A stretch of 64,000 nt of DNA from Bacillota bacterium (GTDB lineage: Bacteria > Bacillota > Clostridia > Christensenellales > SZUA-584): the NCBI GenBank assembly GCA_023412005.1, contig JAEYOE010000032.1, forward strand, positions 62,001-126,000, in the 5' to 3' direction. Under the pieces are notes generated by a model, which saw only the letters and a list, made by a program, of their open reading frames with translations, did not search any database and was not told the origin of the DNA. The first letter of the stretch is position 1. The number at the start of each line of letters is the position of its first letter. Both the position numbers and the translations under genes were made by a program. This document shows positions 8,184 through 15,863 of this stretch, one piece after another.

Positions 8184-9077
8184 CTAAAACAGCTTTGTGC
8201 TCAAATACTTCTCGCCCCGGTCAGGGAATATGCAAACGATCATGCCGCTCTCAATCTGCTCGGCCACCTTAATGGCCGCCAGCATCGCCGCGCCGGACGA
8301 CATGCCGCAAAAAATCCCCTCTTCCTTTACAATGCGGCGCGCCATATCAAACGCCTCTTCCGAATCGATCATGATAGAAATGTCGATCATCGCGGGATTA
8401 TAGATGTCGGGCACAATGGCCTCGCTCATGTTTTTGAGCCCTTGTATGTAATGGCCTTTCACCGGATGCGCCTCCACAATGCGAATAGCGGGATTCAGCT
8501 CCTTCAAGCGCTTGGCGGTGCCCATCAGAGTGCCCGACGTGCCGAGTGCCGATACAAAATGCGTGATGCGCCCCTCTGTATCACGGATCATTTCCTCGGC
8601 CGTGGTTGAATAGTGCGCGATCTTGTTGTAGCGGTTGGTGAACTGATCGGGCATGAAATACTTCTCGGGGTTTTGCGCCACCAGCTCGCGTGCCTTGCGT
8701 ATCGCGCCGTCGGTGCCTTCATCCGCCGCCGTGAGTATCACCTTGCTGCCAAACGCCGTGATCATCTTCTGGCGCTCCTCGGATACCGCGCTGCTCATCA
8801 CAATTTCAACAGGGTATCCCTTCACCGCGCCGATCATCGCGAGCGCGATGCCCGTGTTGCCCGAGGTGGGCTCAATAATCGTTTTGCCCGGGCACAGCGT
8901 GCCCTCGGCTTCGGCTTGCTCCACCATTTTAAGCGCAATGCGGTCTTTTATGCTGCCTGTCGGGTTGGTGCCTTCGTTTTTTGCGTAAATCTCAACGCCG
9001 GGTTTTTGAAACAGTTTGTTGATCCTCACCAGCGGTGTGTTACCGATTGTGCTTAATATATTGCCGTAAACGTTCAT
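8184..9077 (-). CDS. cysK/cysM: Cysteine synthase family protein (O-acetylserine sulfhydrylase)
   Basis: PLP enzyme that makes cysteine from O-acetylserine and sulfide or thiosulfate. The 297 residues carry the PLP lysine in NPTGSIKDR, the substrate loop PTSGNTG, the PLP-phosphate loop GTSGT, and the C-terminal 'MSSGAA' serine motif. 'NEGTNPTGSIKDR' is closer to the CysM-like branch than to the classic CysK 'NPSGSVK', so K/M naming is uncertain. It is about 10-15 residues shorter than usual at the C-terminus. GGAGA precedes the ATG. It lies downstream of the P-loop ATPase on the same strand, with 72 bp between them. Confidence 0.9.
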   Translation of the reverse strand: MNVYGNILSTIGNTPLVRINKLFQKPGVEIYAKNEGTNPTGSIKDRIALKMVEQAEAEGTLCPGKTIIEPTSGNTGIALAMIGAVKGYPVEIVMSSAVSEERQKMITAFGSKVILTAADEGTDGAIRKARELVAQNPEKYFMPDQFTNRYNKIAHYSTTAEEMIRDTEGRITHFVSALGTSGTLMGTAKRLKELNPAIRIVEAHPVKGHYIQGLKNMSEAIVPDIYNPAMIDISIMIDSEEAFDMARRIVKEEGIFCGMSSGAAMLAAIKVAEQIESGMIVCIFPDRGEKYLSTKLF

Positions 9078-9149
9078 AAGCTGCCGTTCTCCGTTCCCCC
9101 GAATTGTAGACTCTCTTCATTATAGTTTATATTGGCACCATTGCAAGTG

Positions 9150-9821
9150 TTACAGCCATTCGGGCCGCGTATAGATTTTGAGCTCAATGCGCTCCGCTTC
9201 AATCTCAGGGTGCTGTGCGTTGAACAGCGCCAGCGTTTCATTGGTGCCGCTTATGTACCTGAGCGGCGTACCGGTGCACTCGCTCAACGCCTGAACAACG
9301 CTGAGGCCATCACTGAGCTCGCTGCCGGTGGTGCCGGTGCCAAGGTTCGTGTTCAGCACAAAGCCATCGGCTTTCAGGCGTGCGCTCATCTGAATGCGTG
9401 CAACACTTTCTGCCAAATGATCTGCGTCGGTTTGAAACGGCCTTAACGTATTCACCACGAACAGCGCTTCCACTTCGCTGCGCTGCGCGTCGAACTGGGG
9501 CTTTAATGTGCCGAGCGCCGCTGCGCCCACCGGGTCGCCCCCGCAGTCGAACACAGCGTGGCCGCCCTGAAACGCCGCATAAATATCCGGCGGCAGCGAC
9601 GGTAAATCCACCCCGGTGTTCGCGTATACGGGTGCTATGACGCGCACGCCGTGCTCCCGCAGCATGGCTGAGTGCTCCGAGGAACGAAAATACGGATTGA
9701 CGATATCAAGATCGATCAGCATCACATCCGGGTGCTGCGCCGCCAGCTTAAGCGCGAGATTTAAAGACAGCTCTGTTTTGCCGCTGCCGTAATTGCCAAA
9801 AAGAACGGTGATTTTTTTCAT
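9150..9821 (-). CDS. P-loop ATPase, MinD/ParA/CobQ-like
   Basis: Nucleotide-binding protein of about 223 residues. Walker A is FGNYGSGKTE near the N-terminus, a Walker-B-like 'VMLIDLDIVNPYFRSSE' follows, and 'AVFDCGGDPVGAAALG' resembles the switch region of SIMIBI-class ATPases. The start was set at ATG 9821 because AAGGAG lies seven bases upstream; the longer reading frame would run back into the upstream FAD-protein gene, whose stop is 11 bp away. It has no partner protein of the ParB or MinE type here. The role is unknown; tight linkage to the FAD oxidoreductase suggests a shared task. Confidence 0.8.
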   Translation of the reverse strand: MKKITVLFGNYGSGKTELSLNLALKLAAQHPDVMLIDLDIVNPYFRSSEHSAMLREHGVRVIAPVYANTGVDLPSLPPDIYAAFQGGHAVFDCGGDPVGAAALGTLKPQFDAQRSEVEALFVVNTLRPFQTDADHLAESVARIQMSARLKADGFVLNTNLGTGTTGSELSDGLSVVQALSECTGTPLRYISGTNETLALFNAQHPEIEAERIELKIYTRPEWL

Positions 9822-9832
9822 TGGGTTGCTCC

Positions 9833-11425
9833 TTATTCGTTTGGCCTTTTGTAAAGGCTCATTAAAGCCTCGGCGCATTTTATGCCATCCACTGCGGCGG
9901 ATACAATGCCGCCCGCGTACCCCGCGCCCTCGCCCGCCGGAAATAATCCGGTGAAACCCTGCGCCTGACAGTCGTCATTGCGCGGCAGACGCACGGGGGA
10001 CGACGTGCGCGTCTCAACGCCGGTCAGCACCGCGTCCGGCATCGCAAAGCCTTTCAGCTTGCGGTCAAAATCGCTGAGGCCCGCCTTGAGCGCGTCTGTA
10101 ATGACGGGCGGCAGACACGCGTGCAGATCGGATGGTACCGCGTACGGGCGGTAAGACGGCGCAACACGGCCAAACTGTGATGTCGCTTTGCTGTCGAAAA
10201 AATCGCGCAGTGTTTGCGCGGGTGCGCCATGGCCGCCGGTCAGCGCGAAAGCCGCGCGTTCGAGCCGCTGCGCAAATGCGATGCCCCCAAGCGGGCCGCT
10301 CTCAAAATCGGAAGGGGAAACGCCCACCACCACCGCGCTGTTTGAGTTTTCCATATCACGCGCGTACCAGCTCATGCCGTTCACCGCAATGCCGTCCGGC
10401 TCGGTGGAGGAATTGATCACCTCACCGCCCGGGCACATACAAAACGTATACACGCCACGCCCGCGATACGACGATGTGAGCCGGTATTCCGCCGCACCGA
10501 GCATCGGGTGCCCCAGTGCCGCGCCGTACTGCGCTTTGTCAATAAAGGCACGCGGGTGTTCAATTCGCACACCGGCCGCGAACGGCTTTGGCAAGATGGT
10601 TATGCCCTTTTGCAGCAGCATGCGGTATGTGTCGCGCGCGCTGTGGCCGATGCAGAGCGCCACCGCGCGCGTTTCAACCGAGTGAGACATCCCGTTTTTC
10701 ACATAAGCGATACCGGACATCGAATCGCCTTCCGAAAATATGTCCGTCAGGCGGCTTTCGAACGAGACCTCGCCGCCCAGACTGACGATTTTACCGATGA
10801 TGCCCGATACCGCCGTGCGGATATGCTCGGTACCGGTATGCGGCTTGGTATCTGTCAATATGGAAGCCGGTGCGCCGTGGTCCGCGAGCGTTTGCAGCAC
10901 ATAGTCGCTGCGCGGATCTTTAATGCGCGTGGTCAGTTTCCCGTCTGAAAAAGCACCCGCGCCGCCCGCGCCGAAACAAACGTTGCTTTCGGGGTTTAAT
11001 ATACCTGTGTCGCGAAGCCGCGCCACATCCGTGCTTCGCGACTCTATATCGCGTCCGCGCTCAAGTATCAGCGGCTTGTAGCCGTGCTTGGCGAGCGTCA
11101 GCGCCGCAAACAAACCGCATGGCCCCGTACCCACCACGACAACGCGTCCGGCAGGACGGCTGCCATACACGATGTCCGGCTCGCGGTAGCTGTGGGCAGC
11201 GCCATGAACGTTTTCGAGCGTTTTTTGACGTTCGGCATCATGCAGATCAATCAGCACCGTCAGCACAAGGCGCAGCTGTGCGCGCCGCGCATCAACCGAC
11301 TGCCGCTTGACGCGCAGCGCCGCGATGTCGGATACCGGTATGGCCAGCAAATCGGCGGTAGCTTGTCTTAATTCGCTTTCATGCGCTTCGAGCGGCACGC
11401 TGAGGCCGGAGAGTATGATTGACAT
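9833..11425 (-). CDS. FAD-dependent oxidoreductase (COG2509-type)
   Basis: About 530 residues. A GxGxxG dinucleotide fold lies at about residues 93-120 (VVVGTGPCGLFAALTLAKHG ending in an acidic/Arg ERGRDIE). 'NPESNVCFGAGGAGAFSDGKL' and the C-terminal 'GLFPAGEGAGYAGGIVSAA' FAD-closing motif identify the uncharacterised FAD-dependent dehydrogenase family (COG2509). The N-terminal about 85 residues form the small domain typical of this family. The substrate is unknown. The start is ATG 11425, with GGAAGG eight bases upstream. It is separated from cdaR by a terminator and probably forms a unit with the P-loop ATPase and cysteine synthase genes downstream. Confidence 0.87.
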   Translation of the reverse strand: MSIILSGLSVPLEAHESELRQATADLLAIPVSDIAALRVKRQSVDARRAQLRLVLTVLIDLHDAERQKTLENVHGAAHSYREPDIVYGSRPAGRVVVVGTGPCGLFAALTLAKHGYKPLILERGRDIESRSTDVARLRDTGILNPESNVCFGAGGAGAFSDGKLTTRIKDPRSDYVLQTLADHGAPASILTDTKPHTGTEHIRTAVSGIIGKIVSLGGEVSFESRLTDIFSEGDSMSGIAYVKNGMSHSVETRAVALCIGHSARDTYRMLLQKGITILPKPFAAGVRIEHPRAFIDKAQYGAALGHPMLGAAEYRLTSSYRGRGVYTFCMCPGGEVINSSTEPDGIAVNGMSWYARDMENSNSAVVVGVSPSDFESGPLGGIAFAQRLERAAFALTGGHGAPAQTLRDFFDSKATSQFGRVAPSYRPYAVPSDLHACLPPVITDALKAGLSDFDRKLKGFAMPDAVLTGVETRTSSPVRLPRNDDCQAQGFTGLFPAGEGAGYAGGIVSAAVDGIKCAEALMSLYKRPNE

Positions 11426-11445
11426 AATGGCTTCCTTCCAAGACT

Positions 11446-11473
11446 TTAAAAGGGGACGGTTATCCGTCCCCTT
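11446..11473 (-). terminator. Terminator after cdaR
   Basis: Perfect 10-bp stem AAGGGGACGG / CCGTCCCCTT with a 4-nt loop. On the minus strand it is followed by TTTTAAAG, placing it just after the cdaR stop and before the FAD-protein gene. Confidence 0.8.
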
Positions 11474-11492
11474 CATAGTATACGCGAAACGT

Positions 11493-12758
11493 TTAAGAGA
11501 TCGTCACCGTCACGGTACCAATATTGGCGGTGAAGTTCTGCTCCGTAAATCCTTTGGGGATTTCAAACAGAACCTTGAGGCTGTAGGTACCCGGCTTCAA
11601 TCCGCCCAGATCCACATAAGGCACGATGCTGCTGCGATTCAGCTTCGACATGGCGGAAACGCCCGCCATCGCTGTGACATCCACCCTGGGTACACTGATT
11701 TGCGCGCGCAGTCCGCTCCCGAGATCTTTTGTTTTTATCGCCACATCCGTGTAGGTTTTGGTTTTGCTTATTTCACGAATCGTGATGTTCACCTGTGCTT
11801 TTTGCTGGGTCAGTACGGTCACGCCTTCGGGCGGCTGATAATCGAGCGCGACGGATTCACTCGCGCTTTTCCCGCCGATGCTGTACGGCACGAGGCCGAT
11901 GCTATTCAGTCCCAGCAGCGTCTGTGCATCTCCGGCAACTGTCACTGTTCGCGGCTCGCACGTAATTTCAGCGACTTCATAACCGGCCGCCACCTCATAT
12001 TGTCCGACGATCGAGCTCGCCACATCAACTGAAACAGTTTTCATCGACTGTACGTTCAGCTTAACGATAACGGAGGGCAGCATGTTTGGGAACAGTGACT
12101 TATCGACCACATTTCCTTCATAATCCAGCAGATCGATATCCACGCTTTTGCTGTAGCCTTCGGTGAGCCCGGTTAAATCCACGTTACAGACGGCGCTTGC
12201 CACCTTTTCCACGTCCGTTTGAGCTCCGTTCACCTCCACCGTGGTGGTCATGATTTCGGGTGCACTGGCGTAATAACCACTCGGCACACTGCCGATAACA
12301 TTGACGGTAACGGGAACGAGTTTCGTTTTGTACCAATCCACGTGTACTTTCACGGTATGCGGGTTGGTTTCTATCACTTGCCCGTTGATGCCGACGGGAA
12401 CGGCGTCCACATCAAGGGGGTAATCGCCGGGCACGCTGATTTCAGACAGATCCACATAAGCATTGAGGCTTCTGCTGTTCAGCTTGCTCAGCAGCTTGAT
12501 GTCGCTCTGCTTGACGACGATTTTAACGCTGGTCGGGGTCAGCGGGTCTGAAAGGCTTTGGGAAATCACAAGGCCATTGTTTTTTAATTCACTCATGCCT
12601 TTGTAACTCACCGGCACATCATTCACAACGCGTGTTCTGTCCGGGTTGATGATTGAGAGCACATAGCTCCAGAGTATCACAGCGAAAAGCACGGCCATGA
12701 TTTTTATCACAAGGTTGCTTTTCACAACGTTCAATATGGCTTTAAGCACGGTCTTCAT
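11493..12758 (-). CDS. cdaR: YbbR-domain regulator of diadenylate cyclase
   Basis: CdaR partners the membrane cyclase CdaA and modulates c-di-AMP synthesis from outside the membrane. About 421 residues: one N-terminal transmembrane helix (about 20-40, IKIMAVLFAVILWSYVLSI), then about four YbbR beta domains marked by repeated 'V.V.V...P.G' strands such as 'VPVTVNVIGSVPSGYYASAPEI' and 'YEVAEITCEPRTVTVAG'. The start is ATG 12758, preceded by AAGGA; it overlaps the cdaA 3' end by 17 bp, as in most firmicutes. glmM, usually third in this operon, is absent here; a terminator follows instead. Confidence 0.92.
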   Translation of the reverse strand: MKTVLKAILNVVKSNLVIKIMAVLFAVILWSYVLSIINPDRTRVVNDVPVSYKGMSELKNNGLVISQSLSDPLTPTSVKIVVKQSDIKLLSKLNSRSLNAYVDLSEISVPGDYPLDVDAVPVGINGQVIETNPHTVKVHVDWYKTKLVPVTVNVIGSVPSGYYASAPEIMTTTVEVNGAQTDVEKVASAVCNVDLTGLTEGYSKSVDIDLLDYEGNVVDKSLFPNMLPSVIVKLNVQSMKTVSVDVASSIVGQYEVAAGYEVAEITCEPRTVTVAGDAQTLLGLNSIGLVPYSIGGKSASESVALDYQPPEGVTVLTQQKAQVNITIREISKTKTYTDVAIKTKDLGSGLRAQISVPRVDVTAMAGVSAMSKLNRSSIVPYVDLGGLKPGTYSLKVLFEIPKGFTEQNFTANIGTVTVTIS

Positions 12759-13590
12759 GGTTATCACGTCCTTTTCGAATGATGCGAAGACCTCTGAATT
12801 TTTGCGGTTGTTTGTTTATCATATACATATCTTCCAGCAAATCGCGAATGGCTTTGGAATCGAGATAGCGTATCAGCGTGCCGTCCTGAGCCACAGAAAT
12901 CACGCCGGTTTCCTCCGATACGACGAGCGTCACGCAATCGGATACTTCCGAGACGCCGAGCGCTGCGCGGTGCCGGGTGCCAAGTTCCTGACCGATCTGT
13001 TTATTGTCGCTCAGCGGTAAAAAACATCCTGCCGCTTCAATGACATCATCGCGGATGATCACCGCACCGTCGTGCAGCGGCGAATTCGTGAAAAAGAGAT
13101 TCTCCAGCAATTCGGTTGAGATCACCGCACCGATGCGCGTGCCGCTCTCAATCACATCTTTAAGGCCCGTTTTTCGTTCAAAAACGATCAACGCGCCCAC
13201 ACGTTTTTTAGAAAGGCTTAACACCGCCTTCAATATACTCTCCAGGTTTTCCTGCGCGTTGGTTGACTGCGAGGATGTCAGGTCGATATGACCGCGGCCA
13301 ATGCGCGCGAGTGCACGGCGAATTTCGGGATGGAATATGATGACGATGACGATGGCACCGGAGTTCAGCACATAATTAAGCAGCCACGTGGTTCCGACGA
13401 ACCCCAAGAAATCCGTGACCCAGGTGGCAAGCAATATAATTCCAAGCCCTTTTAGCACCTGCATGGCACGCGTTTTGGATGTCAGCTTTAATAGCCAGTA
13501 AATGATGACAGCCAAAAGCACAATATCAATCAAATCAACGATTTCAAAATCGGATATGCTGTTGATAATGCCGTTGATGATACTTTCCAA
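12742..13590 (-). CDS. cdaA: Membrane diadenylate cyclase
   Basis: Makes c-di-AMP from two ATP. The 282 residues contain three N-terminal transmembrane helices (about 13-100), a short coiled linker, and a DAC (DisA_N) domain with the catalytic DGA motif (SPLHDGAVI) and the GTRHRAA motif. The start is TTG at 13590, with AAAGG upstream at workable spacing, and gives the standard N-terminus. It is the first gene of a cdaA-cdaR operon. c-di-AMP controls potassium and osmolyte balance and cell-wall homeostasis in related bacteria; no c-di-AMP riboswitch is visible in this window. Confidence 0.95.
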   Translation of the reverse strand: MESIINGIINSISDFEIVDLIDIVLLAVIIYWLLKLTSKTRAMQVLKGLGIILLATWVTDFLGFVGTTWLLNYVLNSGAIVIVIIFHPEIRRALARIGRGHIDLTSSQSTNAQENLESILKAVLSLSKKRVGALIVFERKTGLKDVIESGTRIGAVISTELLENLFFTNSPLHDGAVIIRDDVIEAAGCFLPLSDNKQIGQELGTRHRAALGVSEVSDCVTLVVSEETGVISVAQDGTLIRYLDSKAIRDLLEDMYMINKQPQKFRGLRIIRKGRDNHEDRA

Positions 13591-13794
13591 AACGACGTCA
13601 CCTTTCGAAAATCATTCCACCACGAATAACAACCAAAGGATGCACAATTGTGAATGTCACTTTTTATATTATAAACGATTATCAGAAAAAAGCATACCCG
13701 TATCAAACAAATACCAAAAAAATTACGATTATTGGATGAAAATAAATGCACAGACACATGCTGGCACCGGCTTGTGGCGTATTGGCTGATGCGT

Positions 13795-13800
13795 TATAAT
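13795..13800 (+). promoter_or_regulatory. Possible -10 element immediately before the first UDG gene
   Basis: TATAAT occurs six bases before the ATG at 13807, with a weak -35-like TTGTGG 17 bp further upstream. If used, transcription would begin at or just inside the start codon, giving a leaderless message. This fits the lack of any Shine-Dalgarno there. Confidence 0.4.
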
Positions 13801-13806
13801 CAACAT

Positions 13807-14382
13807 ATGTACACAAGCTTATCACAAATTATGAATGATGTGGCGCAGTGTCAGCAATGCGGCCTATGCAAAACGCGCACGAACACGGTATTCGGCGAGG
13901 GCAACAGCCATGCGCGCGTTATGTTTATCGGCGAAGGGCCGGGGCGCGATGAGGATGAACTCGGGCGGCCGTTTGTGGGGCGTGCGGGGCAGTTGCTCGA
14001 TAAAATGCTCGGCAGCATCAAGCTGACGCGCAACGATGTTTACATCGCAAACGTGTTAAAGTGCAGGCCGCCGGGCAACAGAGACCCCGAGCCGGACGAA
14101 GCGGCGGCGTGCATCGGGTATCTGCGCGCACAGGTGAAGCTGATTAAGCCAAAAATCATTGTGTGTCTTGGGCGCATTTCCGCCAAATACATACTGAATC
14201 AGGATATCCGCATTATGAGAGACCGCGGCGTGTGGCACGAGGTCAAGGGGTTTTCGATTATGCCGACGTATCATCCGGCTGCGCTGCTGAGAAACGAGCT
14301 GCTGAAAAAAGATGCCTATAAAGATCTGCTGGCGATAAGACAAAAATACGACGAGACAGGCAGGGACAACCATGAAGCTTGA
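13807..14382 (+). CDS. Family 4 uracil-DNA glycosylase, [4Fe-4S] type
   Basis: Removes uracil from DNA. About 191 residues with N-terminal CQQCGLC, then motif A GEGPGRDEDELGRPFVGRAG, the KCRPPGNR stretch, a further Cys in 'AAACIGY', and motif B 'PTYHPAALLR'. The CxxC and the two later cysteines match the four iron-sulfur ligands of type-4 UDGs. The start was placed at ATG 13807 because homologues begin three to five residues before the first helix; the frame stays open upstream to a TTG at 13732 but that stretch has no family similarity. It overlaps the next gene, a paralogue, by 11 bp. Confidence 0.92.
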   Translation: MYTSLSQIMNDVAQCQQCGLCKTRTNTVFGEGNSHARVMFIGEGPGRDEDELGRPFVGRAGQLLDKMLGSIKLTRNDVYIANVLKCRPPGNRDPEPDEAAACIGYLRAQVKLIKPKIIVCLGRISAKYILNQDIRIMRDRGVWHEVKGFSIMPTYHPAALLRNELLKKDAYKDLLAIRQKYDETGRDNHEA

Positions 14383-14983
14383 AAGCATCCGCGCAGACGT
14401 GCTGAACGCCGCGCGCGCGTTTGATAAAACCGAGAAAGACTTGGTATATGGCGAGGGTGATGAAAACGCGGCTGTGATGCTGATCGGCGAAGCGCCGGGT
14501 GCCGAGGAAACGCGGCTGCTGCGTCCGTTTGTGGGCAAAGCGGGCAAGAACCTCGATGAGTTTTTGTTTGCGCTGAAGCTGCGACGGCAGGAGATTTACA
14601 TCACCAATGTGGTGAAATTCAGGCCGTGTAAACAAAGCGAGAAGGGAACGCTCTCGAACCGCCCGCCCGAAAAGCAGGAGCTGGCCGCAATGACACCGCT
14701 GCTGCTGCGTGAGATTGAAGCCGTTGCGCCGCGCGTGGTGGTGACTCTCGGAAATGTGCCGTTAAAGGCACTACGCGGTACCGGCGTGACGATTGGTGAG
14801 AGCCATGCGGTACCGGTGGCGGCGCACGCGCTGTCGCACCGGTTTATGCTGTTTCCGCTTTACCATCCGGCGAGCATTATTTACAACAGGGCGCTCAAAG
14901 CCGTGTACGATGAGGATTTAAAGAAGCTCAGAAGCTTTTTGGACGCGATTGGTCTTAAGCCCGCATACAAACACAATCTGTAG
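14372..14983 (+). CDS. Uracil-DNA glycosylase superfamily protein lacking the Fe-S cysteines
   Basis: Paralogue of the preceding gene, 203 residues. It keeps motif A (LIGEAPGAEETRLLRPFVGKAG), the 'YITNVVKFRP' strand, 'PRVVVTLGN', and motif B 'PLYHPASIIYN'. It lacks the N-terminal CxxC and has only one Cys in total, so it cannot bind the [4Fe-4S] cluster of type-4 enzymes. Some UDG-superfamily branches work without a cluster, so it may still be active, or it may have altered substrate choice. It is translationally coupled to the first UDG, with the ATG inside its 3' end. The superfamily is certain and the activity is not. Confidence 0.85.
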   Translation: MKLESIRADVLNAARAFDKTEKDLVYGEGDENAAVMLIGEAPGAEETRLLRPFVGKAGKNLDEFLFALKLRRQEIYITNVVKFRPCKQSEKGTLSNRPPEKQELAAMTPLLLREIEAVAPRVVVTLGNVPLKALRGTGVTIGESHAVPVAAHALSHRFMLFPLYHPASIIYNRALKAVYDEDLKKLRSFLDAIGLKPAYKHNL

Positions 14984-15374
14984 AATTGGGACATGTTACA
15001 AAAATATTAAATATAGTCATAGAAGCGTAACAAATCGGTTGTGCTTCTTTTTTCTGCTCTTTTCGTTAGTTTTTGCGCCAACATGGCGTTTGCATTCAGA
15101 TGCAAATATAAAGATAATAAAACCAACAATTAACGGTGGAGCAGGTGGATAAAAGGTCATCCGAAAAAGCGTAAAACGCCACAAGCCATGGCGCTCAGTA
15201 TACACATCAGATAATTTTTCTACGACCTCCTAACCACGCCCCGGCTACGGGGAAGCTCGAGCGGCACGCATCAGCGTGTCGTTTTTCTTTATTCGGTGAT
15301 TATATATCACTTTTTCTATTCGGCTCTAAGGTGTATGATCAATAAGTGAATAATGCAGCTTGGGAGAAACGTGA
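14984..15374. other. Intergenic region with structured segments
   Basis: About 390 bp with no credible protein gene. It is AT-rich up to about 15140. A GC-rich part follows, with two hairpins: CCCCG-GCTA-CGGGG at 15239-15252 and the terminator-like stem at 15262-15286. A ribosome site (GGGAG) for the PQ-loop gene is at the end. A small RNA or leader is possible; I recognise no known class. Confidence 0.5.
15262..15286 (+). terminator. Terminator-like hairpin upstream of the PQ-loop gene
   Basis: Stem CGGCACGC / GCGTGTCG (8 bp, one G-U pair) with loop ATCA, followed by TTTTT. It could end the UDG transcript or a short RNA carrying the preceding CCCCG hairpin, or act as an attenuator of the gene starting at 15375. 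Confidence 0.6.
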
Positions 15375-15707
15375 ATGATTGATCTATTAGAAGCGCTGAT
15401 GATTATTTGTTTTGGGATTTCTTGGCCGATATCCATCTACCGTTCTTACAAATCGCGCACGGCAAAGGGAAAAAGTCTCTTTTTCGAAGTGTTTGTTTGG
15501 ATCGGTTATGTTTTCGGTATCACAAGGAAGTTTATACAGTATGGCGCAGCCGCTGGCCATGATCTCGGTTTTTTGTTTTATATGGGTTGGGTGTTTTATG
15601 TGATCAATATCATCGAGATTACCATCGATATCATGCTCTATTTCAGAAACGCAAAACTGGATAAAGCACGCTTGAATGACGACACGATGAAGCTGGCCGG
15701 AGCATAG
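15375..15707 (+). CDS. Small PQ-loop (SemiSWEET-like) membrane protein
   Basis: A 110-residue integral membrane protein with three predicted helices (about 7-24, 37-55, 67-90). The stretch 'SWPISIYRSYKSRTAKGKS' is a PQ-loop-type motif in which Pro sits inside the first helix and a basic Ser/Lys-rich loop follows. Bacterial SemiSWEETs of this length dimerise to move sugars, but many PQ-loop proteins have no known substrate. GGGAG lies about eight bases before the ATG. It stands alone between the structured intergenic region and the folD riboswitch. Confidence 0.7.
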   Translation: MIDLLEALMIICFGISWPISIYRSYKSRTAKGKSLFFEVFVWIGYVFGITRKFIQYGAAAGHDLGFLFYMGWVFYVINIIEITIDIMLYFRNAKLDKARLNDDTMKLAGA

Positions 15708-15750
15708 AGTATTGACGCAGACTGTTCTTGCCTCTATACTGAAAATAAGA

Positions 15751-15818
15751 CCATACAACTGGCGGAAGTGGGTGACCACAAGGGAGTATGGCGCGAATGA
15801 ATTGTCGACCGCCTGGGC
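15751..15818 (+). promoter_or_regulatory. ZTP (pfl) riboswitch upstream of folD
   Basis: The aptamer is recognised by P1 CCATAC (15751-15756) pairing with GTATGG (15786-15791). The enclosed 'AACTGGCGGA ... GTGGGTGACCAC ... AAGGGAG' internal loop and hairpin follow the class pattern, then a linker, then the invariant CCGCCTGGGC (15809-15818). This class senses ZTP/AICAR ribotide, an alarm for 10-formyl-THF shortage, and typically turns on folate one-carbon genes. CCGCCTGGG is also the left arm of the terminator that follows, giving the usual mutually exclusive switch. Confidence 0.92.
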
Positions 15819-15836
15819 AAAACCCGGCGGTTTTTT
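15809..15836 (+). terminator. Riboswitch-controlled terminator before folD
   Basis: CCGCCTGGG pairs with CCCGGCGG (15823-15830) across a CAAAA-type loop, followed by TTTTTT. Ligand binding holds CCGCC in the aptamer pseudoknot and should prevent this stem. Confidence 0.9.
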
Positions 15837-15863
15837 ATTTTAAGCAATTACGGAGGTTTAACT

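Noticed and set aside
13732..13806. TTG start extending the first UDG by 25 residues
   Set aside because: The added residues show no family similarity and the TTG lacks a ribosome site.
15017..15205. Small ORFs on both strands in the 15.0-15.2 kb region
   Set aside because: No ribosome site and no domain resemblance; composition matches AT-rich intergenic DNA.
15239..15252. tRNA-like arm
   Set aside because: Only one hairpin; no cloverleaf, T-loop or acceptor stem can be drawn.
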